From contig NZ_JAQQXP010000001.1 in assembly GCF_028595265.1 (NCBI RefSeq), forward strand, positions 124,001 through 188,000: a stretch of DNA of 64,000 nucleotides, written 5' to 3'. The translations under genes were made by a program, and so were the position numbers. Below the pieces are notes generated by a model. The model saw only the letters and a program-made list of their open reading frames with translations. It had not been told where the DNA came from and ran no database searches. Origin of the DNA: Alteromonas gilva. GTDB lineage: Bacteria; Pseudomonadota; Gammaproteobacteria; Enterobacterales; Alteromonadaceae. Shown piece by piece: positions 17,183 to 26,119 of this stretch; position 1 is the first letter of the stretch; each line of letters opens with the position of its first letter.

Positions 17183-18601
17183 ATGCGCCCTATGCAGCAA
17201 AAGCGGCTCCCCTCGTTAAGCGAAATTTTAATCCTCACTGTTTTATTGTTAGGCATTATCTTTATCTGCGTGCATAGCCTTGGCCTGCCTATTCAACTGG
17301 CATTTATTGCCTGTTGGTTTGTGGTGATGGGGTTTGGTAAATATTTGGGCTATGCGTACCACCATCTGCAAAATGGGGCCATCGCCGGGGTGAATCAGGG
17401 GATGGATGCCATTTTAATACTGATCGCAGTAGGGGCACTCATTGGTAGCTGGATGGCGGGCGGTATTGTGCCTAATATCATCCATCTTGGTTTATCGGTA
17501 ATGGATCCGGCGCTTTTCCTGCCGGCAGCGTTTATCATTTGTGCGATTACCTCACTGGCCACGGGTACCTCATTTGGCACGGCGGGTACCGCGGGTATCG
17601 CCATGATGGGTATTGGCGCCGGGTTTGAATTACCGCTCGCGCTGGTGGCGGGCGTGGTGATATCCGGTGCCTATGTGGGCGATAAGCTCTCGCCGCTGTC
17701 TGATACCACGGTGATGGCGGCCTCCATGTGTCAGGTAAACCTGATCGCGCATATTAAATCGATGCTTTATGTCAGCGTACCTGCCTGCGTGATTGCCTGC
17801 CTGGCATTTCTGCTGGTGGGGTTAGGCTTTGAGCACGATGGCAACACCGGCACAGCGCAGCAGGTGATGGCCGCGATTGCCACGCATTACAGTATTGGCT
17901 GGTACATGCTGTTGCCCGCGTTAGTGGTGATTGGTTTGCTGATGTTACGCCTGCCCTCCTTTCCGGTAATTTGCTTTGGTGCCCTGCTGGGTGTGGTGTG
18001 GGCAGTGGTGTTTGAGCAAACACCACTGGTTAGCGCCCTGGATGCGCTCTATAACGGTAATTTCATCAACACCGACGTGGAATTTTTACAAATTTTGCTC
18101 AATCGTGGTGGCATTGTGTCGATGTTGTCTGTGATATTGCTGGTGATCCTGGCGTTAGGCTTGGGCGGCCTGATGGCGTCGGTGGGTGTGCTGACGACGG
18201 TATGCAATGCGCTGCAAAACTGGGCGACCAATACTGGCCGGCTGGGATTATCGACGATGTTGTGCGGTGTGTTGGGCAATGCGCTGGGCGGTGCGGCCTA
18301 TGTGTCTATTATGACGGCCAGCACTATTACCGGGCGTAACTATGAACAGCTCGGTATCGACAAACGGGTATTGTCGCGCAATGTGGAATGCGGCGGCACG
18401 GTCACCACCCCAATGATCCCCTGGAGTGATGGCGGCATATTTATGGCGACCACGCTGGGGGTGAGCACGCTCTCCTATTTGCCCTTTATGTGGTATCACT
18501 GGCTGGTACTGGCGATTGCCGGGCTGTATAGCTACGCCGGCTGGTTTCATTATGCGCCGTTACCAAAAGTGGGCGAGCAACACTCTGCACAACAGTCTTA
18601 G
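17183..18601 (+). CDS. nhaC: NhaC family Na+/H+ antiporter
   Basis: Inner-membrane secondary transporter of the NhaC family, exchanging Na+ for H+ (or a related pair). About 472 residues with 11-12 hydrophobic segments; conserved stretches include TSFGTAGTAGIAMMGIG, GAYVGDKLSPLSDTT and the late GGTVTTPMIPWSDGG. The start at 17183 (MRPMQQKRL) is preferred over an upstream TTG at 17111, because the residues in between do not resemble the family; 17192 is another candidate. None has a strong ribosome site. A small hairpin (CGTGCG-CTT-CGCACG, 17155-17169) lies just upstream. It has no operator of the pectin locus, so it is probably unrelated to it. Confidence 0.9.
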   Translation: MRPMQQKRLPSLSEILILTVLLLGIIFICVHSLGLPIQLAFIACWFVVMGFGKYLGYAYHHLQNGAIAGVNQGMDAILILIAVGALIGSWMAGGIVPNIIHLGLSVMDPALFLPAAFIICAITSLATGTSFGTAGTAGIAMMGIGAGFELPLALVAGVVISGAYVGDKLSPLSDTTVMAASMCQVNLIAHIKSMLYVSVPACVIACLAFLLVGLGFEHDGNTGTAQQVMAAIATHYSIGWYMLLPALVVIGLLMLRLPSFPVICFGALLGVVWAVVFEQTPLVSALDALYNGNFINTDVEFLQILLNRGGIVSMLSVILLVILALGLGGLMASVGVLTTVCNALQNWATNTGRLGLSTMLCGVLGNALGGAAYVSIMTASTITGRNYEQLGIDKRVLSRNVECGGTVTTPMIPWSDGGIFMATTLGVSTLSYLPFMWYHWLVLAIAGLYSYAGWFHYAPLPKVGEQHSAQQS

Positions 18602-18678
18602 CTGACTTTTACAGACCAGGGGTAATACCCTGTCAGAACGCCACTTTGGCGGTGATAACCGGGCTAAGATGCCGCCAA

Positions 18679-18694
18679 TATTCACATATGAACT
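18679..18694. promoter_or_regulatory. RG-I locus operator, DhuI-like gene
   Basis: TATTCA-CATA-TGAACT matches the GTTTCA-N4-TGAAAC pattern and lies 90 bases upstream of the RpiB-family isomerase gene, tying that gene to the pectin regulon. Confidence 0.5.
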
Positions 18695-18783
18695 TAAAAG
18701 TCGTTAAAGACCGCCCTGAATGTCCTTTGCTGAGCATTAATGTTAGCGTCACAGATTTAAAGCTACACAAGATTGGGGTTGTC

Positions 18784-19422
18784 ATGAAAATAGCGTTGAT
18801 GATGGAAAATAGCCAGGCGTCAAAAAATTCAATAGTGCTTAACGAACTGCAAAGCGTTGCAGATGGCCTGGGCCATGAGGTCTATAACGTGGGAATGAAC
18901 AGTGAAGACGATCATCATCTTACTTATGTTCACTTAGGCATAATGGCCGGTGCGTTACTAAATTCTAAGGCCGTCGATTTTGTGTTTGCTGGCTGCGGTA
19001 CGGGTCAGGGAGCGCTGATGTCGCTTAATGCTCAGCCTGGCGTGTATTGCGGATACTGTATCGATCCGTCCGATGCGTTTTTGTTTAATCAGGTAAACAA
19101 TGGCAATGCACTCGCCCTGCCATTTGCCAAAGGCTTCGGTTGGGGCGCTGAACTCAACGCCCGGTATATTTTTGAAAAGTCGCTGACCGGTGGACGGGGC
19201 GAAGGCTATCCTGTGGAACGGCGCGAACCACAGGTTAAAAATGCAGCCATTCTTGCCGACTTAAAAACCGCGTTAGCAGAAGACAGCTTTGTTGATACGC
19301 TGCGTAAAATTGATCAGGAACTGGTTAAAGTCGCCTTTACCGGCGAACGTTTTCAGCGCTGCCTGTTCGATAACAGTCAGGATGACGCGTTAAATCAATA
19401 CGTTAAAAGTATTGTCGCGTAA
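18784..19422 (+). CDS. RpiB/LacA/LacB family isomerase, DhuI-like
   Basis: A cytosolic isomerase of 212 residues. The opening MKIALMMENSQASKN, then LTYVHLGIMAGALLN, FAGCGTGQGALMSLN, GNALALPFAKGFGWGAEL and the GGGYP/ER-like GEGYPVERR stretch closely resemble what I recall of streptococcal DhuI, which isomerises 4-deoxy-L-threo-5-hexosulose-uronate, the reaction also done by KduI. It is longer than true ribose-5-phosphate isomerase B (about 150). The start at 18784 is preferred over 18646 because the extra N-terminal part does not fit the family and overlaps the operator. It is a single gene, flanked by an operator and a hairpin. Confidence 0.8.
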   Translation: MKIALMMENSQASKNSIVLNELQSVADGLGHEVYNVGMNSEDDHHLTYVHLGIMAGALLNSKAVDFVFAGCGTGQGALMSLNAQPGVYCGYCIDPSDAFLFNQVNNGNALALPFAKGFGWGAELNARYIFEKSLTGGRGEGYPVERREPQVKNAAILADLKTALAEDSFVDTLRKIDQELVKVAFTGERFQRCLFDNSQDDALNQYVKSIVA

Positions 19423-19431
19423 ACCTTTACC

Positions 19432-19451
19432 GCGGGCGCGTTGACGCCCGC
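19432..19451. terminator. GC-rich hairpin after the DhuI-like gene
   Basis: GCGGGCG (19432-19438) pairs perfectly with CGCCCGC (19445-19451) across a six-base loop. No U tract follows on either strand, so it may act as a weak terminator or a 3'-end stabiliser between two convergent genes. Confidence 0.5.
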
Positions 19452-19483
19452 TATGTATTTAAATACCTCTGGACCTGTAACGG

Positions 19484-20278
19484 TTAATCAATTGCCCAGA
19501 CGTTGAAATTACGATACTGAAAGTGGGTCCATTTCATTTGCCTGAAACCGATGCGGCCGCTGGTATAGGGGGCGCCGGTATCTACCCCGTTTATGACCGG
19601 TTGGTCGTCGGTGTAATCAATCACTTTGTCGCCATCCACAAACAGCTGAATATGGTTATGGTGTTTCACCAGCCGAATTTGATGCACCTGATCTGAATAG
19701 GTCGGGATCCCGACTTTTCCCTCTTGTAACAAGGTAAAGGTGTTATTTTTGCGCAAATTTGCATGGCCACGATCAGGGTTATGTGCGGCATTAGCGTAAT
19801 AAGAAATGTGATAACTGTTAATGCTGCCTTCGGTGTACTGACTAAAGGTACCATCACGGGCCGGCAACGACGGGTCAAAGATACTTTCGCCATTGGCCCC
19901 TTTTGCCGCAAAAAACACAATGGTCAGCCCGGCATCTGTTTTCAAAGGTTGCGCTTGCCACTCTGCAATAAAATTATCCGGAAACTCCTCGGGGCACCAA
20001 AACACATGGTGCATGGTTTCATTGGGCGAAGACATTTGCATCCAGCCGTCGTCGAAGGTCAGTATACCAGGCCCTTCCATTACCCAGTCAGAGACGTCCT
20101 CGGCACTGGCCATTGCGTTGCTGTAGAGCAACATGCCTTTGCTCACCGCTGCGCTCGGTGACGGCTCGGAAGACGTCATATCAGGTGGGGGATTGGGTGA
20201 TGCAAGCCGCTCAGTACAGCCGCTAAACACACTAAGGAATAACACACAAAACAGTAAATGCAGACAACGTTTGTTCAT
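19484..20278 (-). CDS. DUF1961 (YesU-like) lipoprotein
   Basis: A 264-residue protein with a lipobox (LFLSVFSGCTE) and then a low-complexity Pro/Ser linker to about residue 47. The rest is a concanavalin-like jelly roll of the DUF1961 family, recognisable from FIAEWQAQPL, LTIVFFAAKG, the SYHISYYAN stretch, IRLVKHHNHIQLFVDG and GRIGFRQM. The B. subtilis member YesU lies in the rhamnogalacturonan cluster of that organism. The biochemical role is unknown; binding or hydrolysis of RG-I fragments at the outer membrane is an inference from context. It is divergent from the PL26 gene, with one operator between them. Confidence 0.82.
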   Translation of the reverse strand: MNKRCLHLLFCVLFLSVFSGCTERLASPNPPPDMTSSEPSPSAAVSKGMLLYSNAMASAEDVSDWVMEGPGILTFDDGWMQMSSPNETMHHVFWCPEEFPDNFIAEWQAQPLKTDAGLTIVFFAAKGANGESIFDPSLPARDGTFSQYTEGSINSYHISYYANAAHNPDRGHANLRKNNTFTLLQEGKVGIPTYSDQVHQIRLVKHHNHIQLFVDGDKVIDYTDDQPVINGVDTGAPYTSGRIGFRQMKWTHFQYRNFNVWAID

Positions 20279-20321
20279 TGCTTAAGTCCTTCATGGTGGA
20301 TCAGGATAGCACTGTGAGTCA

Positions 20322-20337
20322 GTTTCATATGTGAATC
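20322..20337. promoter_or_regulatory. RG-I locus operator, divergent DUF1961/PL26
   Basis: GTTTCA-TATG-TGAATC matches the shared repeat at eleven of twelve arm positions. It sits in the 200-base divergent promoter region, 44 bases from one gene and 141 from the other, and could control both. Confidence 0.65.
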
Positions 20338-20478
20338 AATTAATGCGATAGTTTTCGGCTTATTTATCGCAATTTGATTCTTTTATGGTACAAACTAATC
20401 ATAAATTAACAAAATGTTAAAGAAATCGCTCAATTTCGTGCAAGCATTGAGCGAAATTAGCAAGCGTTGGAGTATATG

Positions 20479-23199
20479 ATGGACAGACGCACTTTTTTAA
20501 AACAGGGCAGCATGGCAGCGTCGTTGCCCCTGGCATTATCGGCAAGCGGTTGCGCCACCACAGCCAGTAAGGTGGCTGAAACACCCAAAGTAAAACGCGT
20601 TCCGGGCACATTAAGTTGGGTAGACGGCAACGCGCCAGATTATCAAAGTGGTGCTACCTGGGGCTACCCTTGGAAACAAGGCGAGCGCCAGCCATCTGAT
20701 GCCCTCAAACTCATCGCTGAAAACGGTACTGCAATTCCACTGCAAAGCTGGCCAACCGCCTACTGGCCGGATGGCAGCGTAAAGTGGACAGCCCATGCGA
20801 TCCCTGCCGGTGCTCAGCCCGGCAATCATTTTAAAATACTGGCCGGGAAAGGCCCGCAACCTGCCGCTGCTACCACTGTGACCGAAAAGTCCGATCATTT
20901 TGTATTGGATACCGGTGTGGTGCAGGTGCACATAGGTAAGCAGGGGCGCGATCTTATTCAACAAATGCGCCGCAACGGTAAAACCATTGGTCAATCGGCG
21001 CGCCTGGTTGGCCTGGTGCAGGATGCACCGGTTAACGAACCTGAGCAACCGGCGGCGGTAACCGCCTTCGAGTCAAATATTGAGAGCGTGACGGTTGAGC
21101 AAAGTGGCCCGGTACGCAGTGTGGTAAAAATAGAAGGTAAACACAAACTGCCCAACGGGCGCAGCTGGCTCCCCTTCGCACTGCGTGTCTATGGTTATGC
21201 TGGCGGCGAATCAATCAGGTTGAGTCATACGTTCATTTACGACGGCGATGATCAAAGCGATTTTATTCGCGGTTTAGGCTTGCGCTTTAACGTAGTTCAG
21301 CGTGATGAGTTATATAACCGACATATACGCTTCGTGGGTCAGGATGATGGCCTGTGGGGAGAGGGTGTGAAAGGCATAACCGGCCTGCGACGCGATCCGG
21401 GCCAGGCCGTGCGCGATGCACAAATTGCCGGCGTGGCAACCCCGCCATTAAGTGAATGGGATGAGCGGGTAAGCAGTCGCATGCACTGGATTCCGGTGTG
21501 GAACGATTTTACCCTGTCGCAGCTGTCGGCCAATGGCTTTGCCATTAAAAAGCGTACCAAGCCCGGTCACGCTTGGATTGACTCAGACCAGGGTCATCGC
21601 GCTTCAGGCGTGAGTTATCTTGGCGGCGCATCGGGTGGCATTGTGTTTGGCATGCGGGATTTCTGGCAGTTACATCCGGTCCAGGTCGACATTCGCAATG
21701 CCGGCGCCGAACTGGCTGAGGCAACCCTTTGGTTCTACTCACCTGAAGCCCCTGCCATGGATGTTCGCTTTTACCACGATGGCATGGGCCAGGACACCTA
21801 TGATGAGCAGCTCGATGCGCTGAATATTATCTACGAAGACTACGAGCCTGGATTCGGTTCTGCCTATGGCGTCGCGCGTACCACCGATTTTACCTTAGGC
21901 ATTATGGATGCAACGCCCAGTCGCCAGAAAACCGTGGAGATGGCCAGTAGCATCGCGCATCCGCCACAAGTTGTAGCGGCACCGGCAGATTATCTGGCAA
22001 CCAATGTGTTTGGTGGATTATGGACACTGCCTGACCGCTCAACGCCGGCTAAAGCGGGTATTGAGGACCGGCTCGACTTTCAGGTGAAGTATTATTGCAG
22101 CCAGGTGGAGCAGCGCCATTGGTATGGCTTCTGGAACTTCGGTGATGTCATGCACACCTACGATGTCGACCGCCATGTGTGGCGCTACGATATTGGCGGT
22201 TACGCCTGGGACAACTCAGAGTTGTCGCCGGATTTATGGCTGTGGTATTCATTTTTACGCAGTGGTGATCCCACCACATTCCACCTGGCAGAAAACATGA
22301 CCCGGCATAATCGCGATGTGGATATTTACCACGCTGGTCGCTTTAAGGGCCTCGGTACCCGTCACAACGTGCAGCACTGGGGCTGCAGTGCCAAGCAATT
22401 GCGGATCAGTACCGCTGCCTACCGCCGTTTTCATTACTACATTACCGGTGACGACCGCACCGGCGATGTACTGAACGAGGTGATAAATGCCGACAAGGCC
22501 CTCGGTGAGCTTAACCCGACTCGCAAAGTGGCGCGCCAGAATCCCATGCCCGGTATGGCTAAAATTAGTGCCGGTACTGACTGGAGTGCCACGGCATCTA
22601 ACTGGCTGACCGCCTGGGAGCGCACCGGTGATGACAAATACCGCGATCGTCTGCTAGATGCCATGCGAGTGATTGGCGAGCATCCGCTGGGCTTTTTCGC
22701 CGGCGCTTTTGGCTATGACGTCGACAAACAAAAATTGTTGCCTTATGACGATGTCGAGCCGGGGATCTCCCACTTAAGCGCGGTTTTTGGCTTAATTGAA
22801 GTGAATACCGAGCTGAACCAGCTACTGGATGTGCCTGCGTATAAGGCGGCCTGGCTTGAATACGGTCGCTTATATAATGCCGACAAGGCCACTCAGGAGG
22901 CGGCGCTGGGTATGTCTAAGCGGCCCAATCTGTCGGCCGCGCACTCACGACTAACCGCCTATACCGCTAAAGAGACGGGTAATTCGGCACTGGCCAAGCG
23001 GGCCTGGCAGGAGTTTGGCCGTACCCAGGAGTTCGCTGGCAAAATTGGCCAGCAGGACCGCCTCAGTACCACCCACGTTACCGGGCCGGATGTACTGAAC
23101 CCAATCGATGAAGCGCCCTGGGTGTCAACAAATGATGCCTCGCAGTGGGGACTCGCCGCCATTCAAAACCTGGCGCTGGTCCCCGACGCCCTCGACTAG
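20479..23199 (+). CDS. Exo-rhamnogalacturonan lyase family protein (PL26, YetA-like)
   Basis: Predicted lyase that cleaves the RG-I backbone by beta-elimination, releasing unsaturated galacturonosyl-rhamnose from an end, as for the founding fungal enzyme PcRGLX. 906 residues. The start at 20479 is chosen because GGAG (20469-20472) is well spaced from it; ATG at 20476 is an alternative. The N-terminus combines a twin-arginine motif (DRRTFLK) with a lipobox (SASGC), so a Tat-exported lipoprotein is likely. A beta-rich N-terminal half is followed by an alpha/alpha-type half with WYGFWNFGDVMHTYD, ELSPDLWLWYS and HVQHWGC-like signatures of the family. It is the only RG-I backbone lyase in the window. 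Confidence 0.85.
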   Translation: MDRRTFLKQGSMAASLPLALSASGCATTASKVAETPKVKRVPGTLSWVDGNAPDYQSGATWGYPWKQGERQPSDALKLIAENGTAIPLQSWPTAYWPDGSVKWTAHAIPAGAQPGNHFKILAGKGPQPAAATTVTEKSDHFVLDTGVVQVHIGKQGRDLIQQMRRNGKTIGQSARLVGLVQDAPVNEPEQPAAVTAFESNIESVTVEQSGPVRSVVKIEGKHKLPNGRSWLPFALRVYGYAGGESIRLSHTFIYDGDDQSDFIRGLGLRFNVVQRDELYNRHIRFVGQDDGLWGEGVKGITGLRRDPGQAVRDAQIAGVATPPLSEWDERVSSRMHWIPVWNDFTLSQLSANGFAIKKRTKPGHAWIDSDQGHRASGVSYLGGASGGIVFGMRDFWQLHPVQVDIRNAGAELAEATLWFYSPEAPAMDVRFYHDGMGQDTYDEQLDALNIIYEDYEPGFGSAYGVARTTDFTLGIMDATPSRQKTVEMASSIAHPPQVVAAPADYLATNVFGGLWTLPDRSTPAKAGIEDRLDFQVKYYCSQVEQRHWYGFWNFGDVMHTYDVDRHVWRYDIGGYAWDNSELSPDLWLWYSFLRSGDPTTFHLAENMTRHNRDVDIYHAGRFKGLGTRHNVQHWGCSAKQLRISTAAYRRFHYYITGDDRTGDVLNEVINADKALGELNPTRKVARQNPMPGMAKISAGTDWSATASNWLTAWERTGDDKYRDRLLDAMRVIGEHPLGFFAGAFGYDVDKQKLLPYDDVEPGISHLSAVFGLIEVNTELNQLLDVPAYKAAWLEYGRLYNADKATQEAALGMSKRPNLSAAHSRLTAYTAKETGNSALAKRAWQEFGRTQEFAGKIGQQDRLSTTHVTGPDVLNPIDEAPWVSTNDASQWGLAAIQNLALVPDALD

Positions 23200-23210
23200 T
23201 CCGCTAAGAT

Positions 23211-23240
23211 GAGCCGAACCGCCGCGAGGTGGTTCGGCTC
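23211..23240. terminator. Hairpin after the PL26 gene
   Basis: GAGCCGAACC (23211-23220) pairs perfectly with GGTTCGGCTC (23231-23240) across a ten-base loop. The sequence after it is ATAAATCATA and not a T run, so efficiency as a terminator is uncertain. Confidence 0.6.
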
Positions 23241-23284
23241 ATAAATCATAACGTGTTGAATTTACGCGCTATGCTTATCGGTAG

Positions 23285-23300
23285 GCTTCATATTTGAAAG
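23285..23300. promoter_or_regulatory. RG-I locus operator, GH105 operon (site 1)
   Basis: GCTTCA-TATT-TGAAAG: nearly the full GTTTCA-N4-TGAAAC repeat, the first of two tandem sites upstream of the GH105-MFS-PL22 operon. Confidence 0.6.
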
Positions 23301-23303
23301 TCT

Positions 23304-23319
23304 ATTTCGCATTTGAAAC
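23304..23319. promoter_or_regulatory. RG-I locus operator, GH105 operon (site 2)
   Basis: ATTTCG-CATT-TGAAAC: a perfect right half with a four-of-six left half, 19 bases after site 1, that is about two helical turns, so two dimers could bind the same face. Confidence 0.55.
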
Positions 23320-23481
23320 AAAAACGTTAATTCGCGTTAATAGTATGTAAATTGATGTACAGTGACGTCAATTATTTAGCGCAATTTTATTTAAAACCGT
23401 TGGCGACAGTCGCTTTTTTTCTATGTGTTTAGGCCCCTCGCCCGGTTTATTTTGAAACCAATAAAAGTAGAAGGATTTAAC

Positions 23482-24588
23482 ATGCCTGCAATTGCTCACG
23501 ACATTGACTATGCCACCGTCACAAAAAGCATTGATAAGCTCATTGATAATCTGGTCAACATTACTGACGATACTGGCGAGTTTCTGCTTAAGTTAGATGA
23601 TGGCCGGGTTATCGACACCAAGGGCTGGAACGACTGGGAGTGGACACACGGCATTGGCCTTTACGGATTGCTGAAATACTGGGATATCACCGGCGACGAA
23701 AAAGCCAGGGTGATTATTGAAGAGTGGTTTGCCAATCGCTTCGCCGAAGGCACACCCACCAAAAACGTTAACACTATGTCGCCGTTCTTAACTCTGGCCT
23801 ATATGCAGGAACGCAGCGGTAACCGCAGCTACCTGCCCTACCTCGATGTATGGGCTGAGTGGATCATGGATGGTATTCCACGTACCGAAGAAAATGGCAT
23901 TCAGCATATTGTGTTTAACTCAGAAAACTATCAGCAGCTGTGGGACGACACGCTGATGATGTCGGTTATGCCGCTGGCTAAAATTGGCTTGCTGCTCAAT
24001 CGCCCGCACTATGTAGAAGAAGCCAAGCGCCAGTTTATGCTGCACATAAAATACCTGGCTGACCGTAAGACCGGTTTATGGTTTCACGGCTGGACCTTCG
24101 ATGGTCGTCATAATTTTGCCGATGCCCTGTGGGCTCGCGGTAATTGCTGGGTAACCATTGCCATTCCTGAATTCATTGAATTGCTCGACCTGCCGGAAAC
24201 CGACGGCCTGCGTATGTTCCTGATTGAAACGCTGGAAGCGCAGGTAAAAGCGCTGGTGAAAACGCAGCACGAGGATGGCCTGTGGCACACTCTGTTGGAC
24301 GATCCTGACTCGTACCTTGAAGCCTCGGCCGCCGCCGGATTTGCCTATGGCATCTTAAAAGCGGTGCGCAAAGGTTACATCAGCGCCGAGTACCAGCCCT
24401 GTGCTATCAAAGCCATTAAAGCAGTACTGGCAAACATCGACGACAGTGGCGAACTTCAGCAGGTGTCCTTTGGCACGCCGGTCTTTGACGACCTGCAGGG
24501 CTATCGCGATATTCCGCTGACCTCTATGCCCTACGGGCAATCGATGGCTATTTTTGCCCTCGTTGAATTTATGAATAGCTACATCTAA
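23482..24588 (+). CDS. GH105 unsaturated rhamnogalacturonyl hydrolase (YteR-like)
   Basis: Hydrolyses the unsaturated galacturonosyl residue left by RG-I lyases, giving L-rhamnose and 5-keto-4-deoxyuronate. The 368-residue protein has no signal peptide and is cytosolic, consistent with import of the disaccharide by the MFS gene downstream. The alpha6/alpha6 barrel shows WEWTHGIGLYGLLKY, the catalytic Asp region WDDTLMMSVMPLAKIG, WARGNCWV and SYLEASAAAGFAYG. The start at 23482 has AAGGA at 23471-23475; an in-frame upstream extension to 23425 lacks a site. It is the first gene of an operon with the transporter and the PL22 lyase, behind tandem operators. Confidence 0.92.
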   Translation: MPAIAHDIDYATVTKSIDKLIDNLVNITDDTGEFLLKLDDGRVIDTKGWNDWEWTHGIGLYGLLKYWDITGDEKARVIIEEWFANRFAEGTPTKNVNTMSPFLTLAYMQERSGNRSYLPYLDVWAEWIMDGIPRTEENGIQHIVFNSENYQQLWDDTLMMSVMPLAKIGLLLNRPHYVEEAKRQFMLHIKYLADRKTGLWFHGWTFDGRHNFADALWARGNCWVTIAIPEFIELLDLPETDGLRMFLIETLEAQVKALVKTQHEDGLWHTLLDDPDSYLEASAAAGFAYGILKAVRKGYISAEYQPCAIKAIKAVLANIDDSGELQQVSFGTPVFDDLQGYRDIPLTSMPYGQSMAIFALVEFMNSYI

Positions 24589-24622
24589 TCAGTATTTAAT
24601 CTGTTAACTGGGAGGGTGTGTT

Positions 24623-26119
24623 ATGACCCGTCGTGAACTCAAGCCGGTCAATTATATTGCTTACGGGCTTAACGATATTTTAGGTGCAGGTTCGATGGCC
24701 GTGATCAGCGGCTGGATCCTGTTTTTCTATACCACATTTTGTGGCTTATCAGCCGTTCAGGCCGCGTCTATTTTCGCCATTGCGCGCATTCTCGATGCCG
24801 TGGCGAGCCCCCTGATTGGGCATATATCGGATGGCCTTGGGCGGACCAGAATTGGTCGCAAGTTTGGTCGCCGCCGGGTGTTTCTAATTGGTGCCATTCC
24901 GCTGCTCCCCAGTTTTGCCCTGATGTGGGTAAGCGGGCAGGAGTACTGGTATTACTTAATCACCTATGTGTTTTTTGAACTGGTCTATGCCGGGGTGCTC
25001 ATTCCTTATGAGACCCTGGCCGCGGAAATGACCGATGACTACAAGAAAAAGGCCAAGCTGGCTGGTGCGCGTATTCTTACTGGTCAGGTATCGGCTATTT
25101 TTGCCGGTATTTTGCCCAGCTGGATTGTCAGCATTGCCGGTGGCAAAGAGTCTGCCTCGACGTTTTTAATTATGGGGTCGATTTTCTCCGTGGTATTCAT
25201 GCTGGTGGTTTTTGGCGTGTGGTTCTTCACCTGGGAGCGCGACGCCAGCGAGCTGAGCGAAGAAGAGCTTACCAAAGACGAGAACTGGACCGTAACCGGT
25301 ACCCTCAAAACCCTGTTTAAAAACCTGTCATCCACATTGCGTATCCGTGCCTTCCGTTTGCATCTGGGCATGTACCTGGGCGGTTATATTAGTCAGGATG
25401 TGTTCAATGCCGTGTTTACCTATTTTGTGGTATTTGCCATTGGCGGTACGGTGGTGATTGCGTCAGAAATGATGGCGGTGACTTATATCGCACAATTGCT
25501 GGCGGTAGCACTGGCTATTCCGCTGGTGATGCGTTTCGGCCCGGCGCCCAGCTACCGGGTCGCCATTGTGTTCTATTTTGTGGGGATCTTACTGCTACTG
25601 GCGATGTTCTTTATGACCAACGAGTTCAGCTTGCTATGGTTGGGTGCCGGGGTCGTTGTGGCCGGCTTTGGCCGTGGCGCGTTAAATTACATTCCGTGGA
25701 ACACCTATAACTACATGGCCGACGTGGATCAGATTGTTACCGCTCGTCGACGCGAGGGCAGCTTTGCCGGCGTCATGACGTTTATTCGCAAGGCAACCCA
25801 GGCTATCGCCGTGATGTCGGTGGGGGTTATTCTCGAGGCGGGCGGCTTTGCCTCAGGTGAAGAACTGCAAAGCAGCGAGGCCATTTCAACCATCGTGATT
25901 ATGTTGGCCGCCGGCCCATTGGTGGTGTTGGTGTTTGGCTTTTGGGTGTCCACCAAGTTTAAGCTCAGTAAGGAAACACATGAGGTGCTCATGGCCGAAA
26001 TCGAGCGCTTTAAGAATGGTCAGGAAGCGCCGCCAAGTAAAGAGAACCAGGCAATCGTAGAAGACTTGTCGGGCTGGTCCTATGACAAGCTGTGGGGCAA
26101 CAATACGGTGGGCCGCTAA
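24623..26119 (+). CDS. MFS / GPH-type sugar symporter
   Basis: An inner-membrane carrier of 498 residues with twelve predicted helices, of the glycoside-pentoside-hexuronide cation symporter type: the first helix runs into NYIAYGLNDILGAGSM, followed by RILDAVASPLIGHISDGLGRTRIGRKFGRRR, the loop signature of this group. The C-terminal 60 residues are cytosolic and charged. A GGAGGG site precedes the ATG. It lies between GH105 and PL22 with the next gene starting directly after the stop, so its likely cargo is unsaturated RG-I or oligogalacturonide disaccharides entering the cytoplasm. Substrate is inferred from context only. Confidence 0.88.
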   Translation: MTRRELKPVNYIAYGLNDILGAGSMAVISGWILFFYTTFCGLSAVQAASIFAIARILDAVASPLIGHISDGLGRTRIGRKFGRRRVFLIGAIPLLPSFALMWVSGQEYWYYLITYVFFELVYAGVLIPYETLAAEMTDDYKKKAKLAGARILTGQVSAIFAGILPSWIVSIAGGKESASTFLIMGSIFSVVFMLVVFGVWFFTWERDASELSEEELTKDENWTVTGTLKTLFKNLSSTLRIRAFRLHLGMYLGGYISQDVFNAVFTYFVVFAIGGTVVIASEMMAVTYIAQLLAVALAIPLVMRFGPAPSYRVAIVFYFVGILLLLAMFFMTNEFSLLWLGAGVVVAGFGRGALNYIPWNTYNYMADVDQIVTARRREGSFAGVMTFIRKATQAIAVMSVGVILEAGGFASGEELQSSEAISTIVIMLAAGPLVVLVFGFWVSTKFKLSKETHEVLMAEIERFKNGQEAPPSKENQAIVEDLSGWSYDKLWGNNTVGR

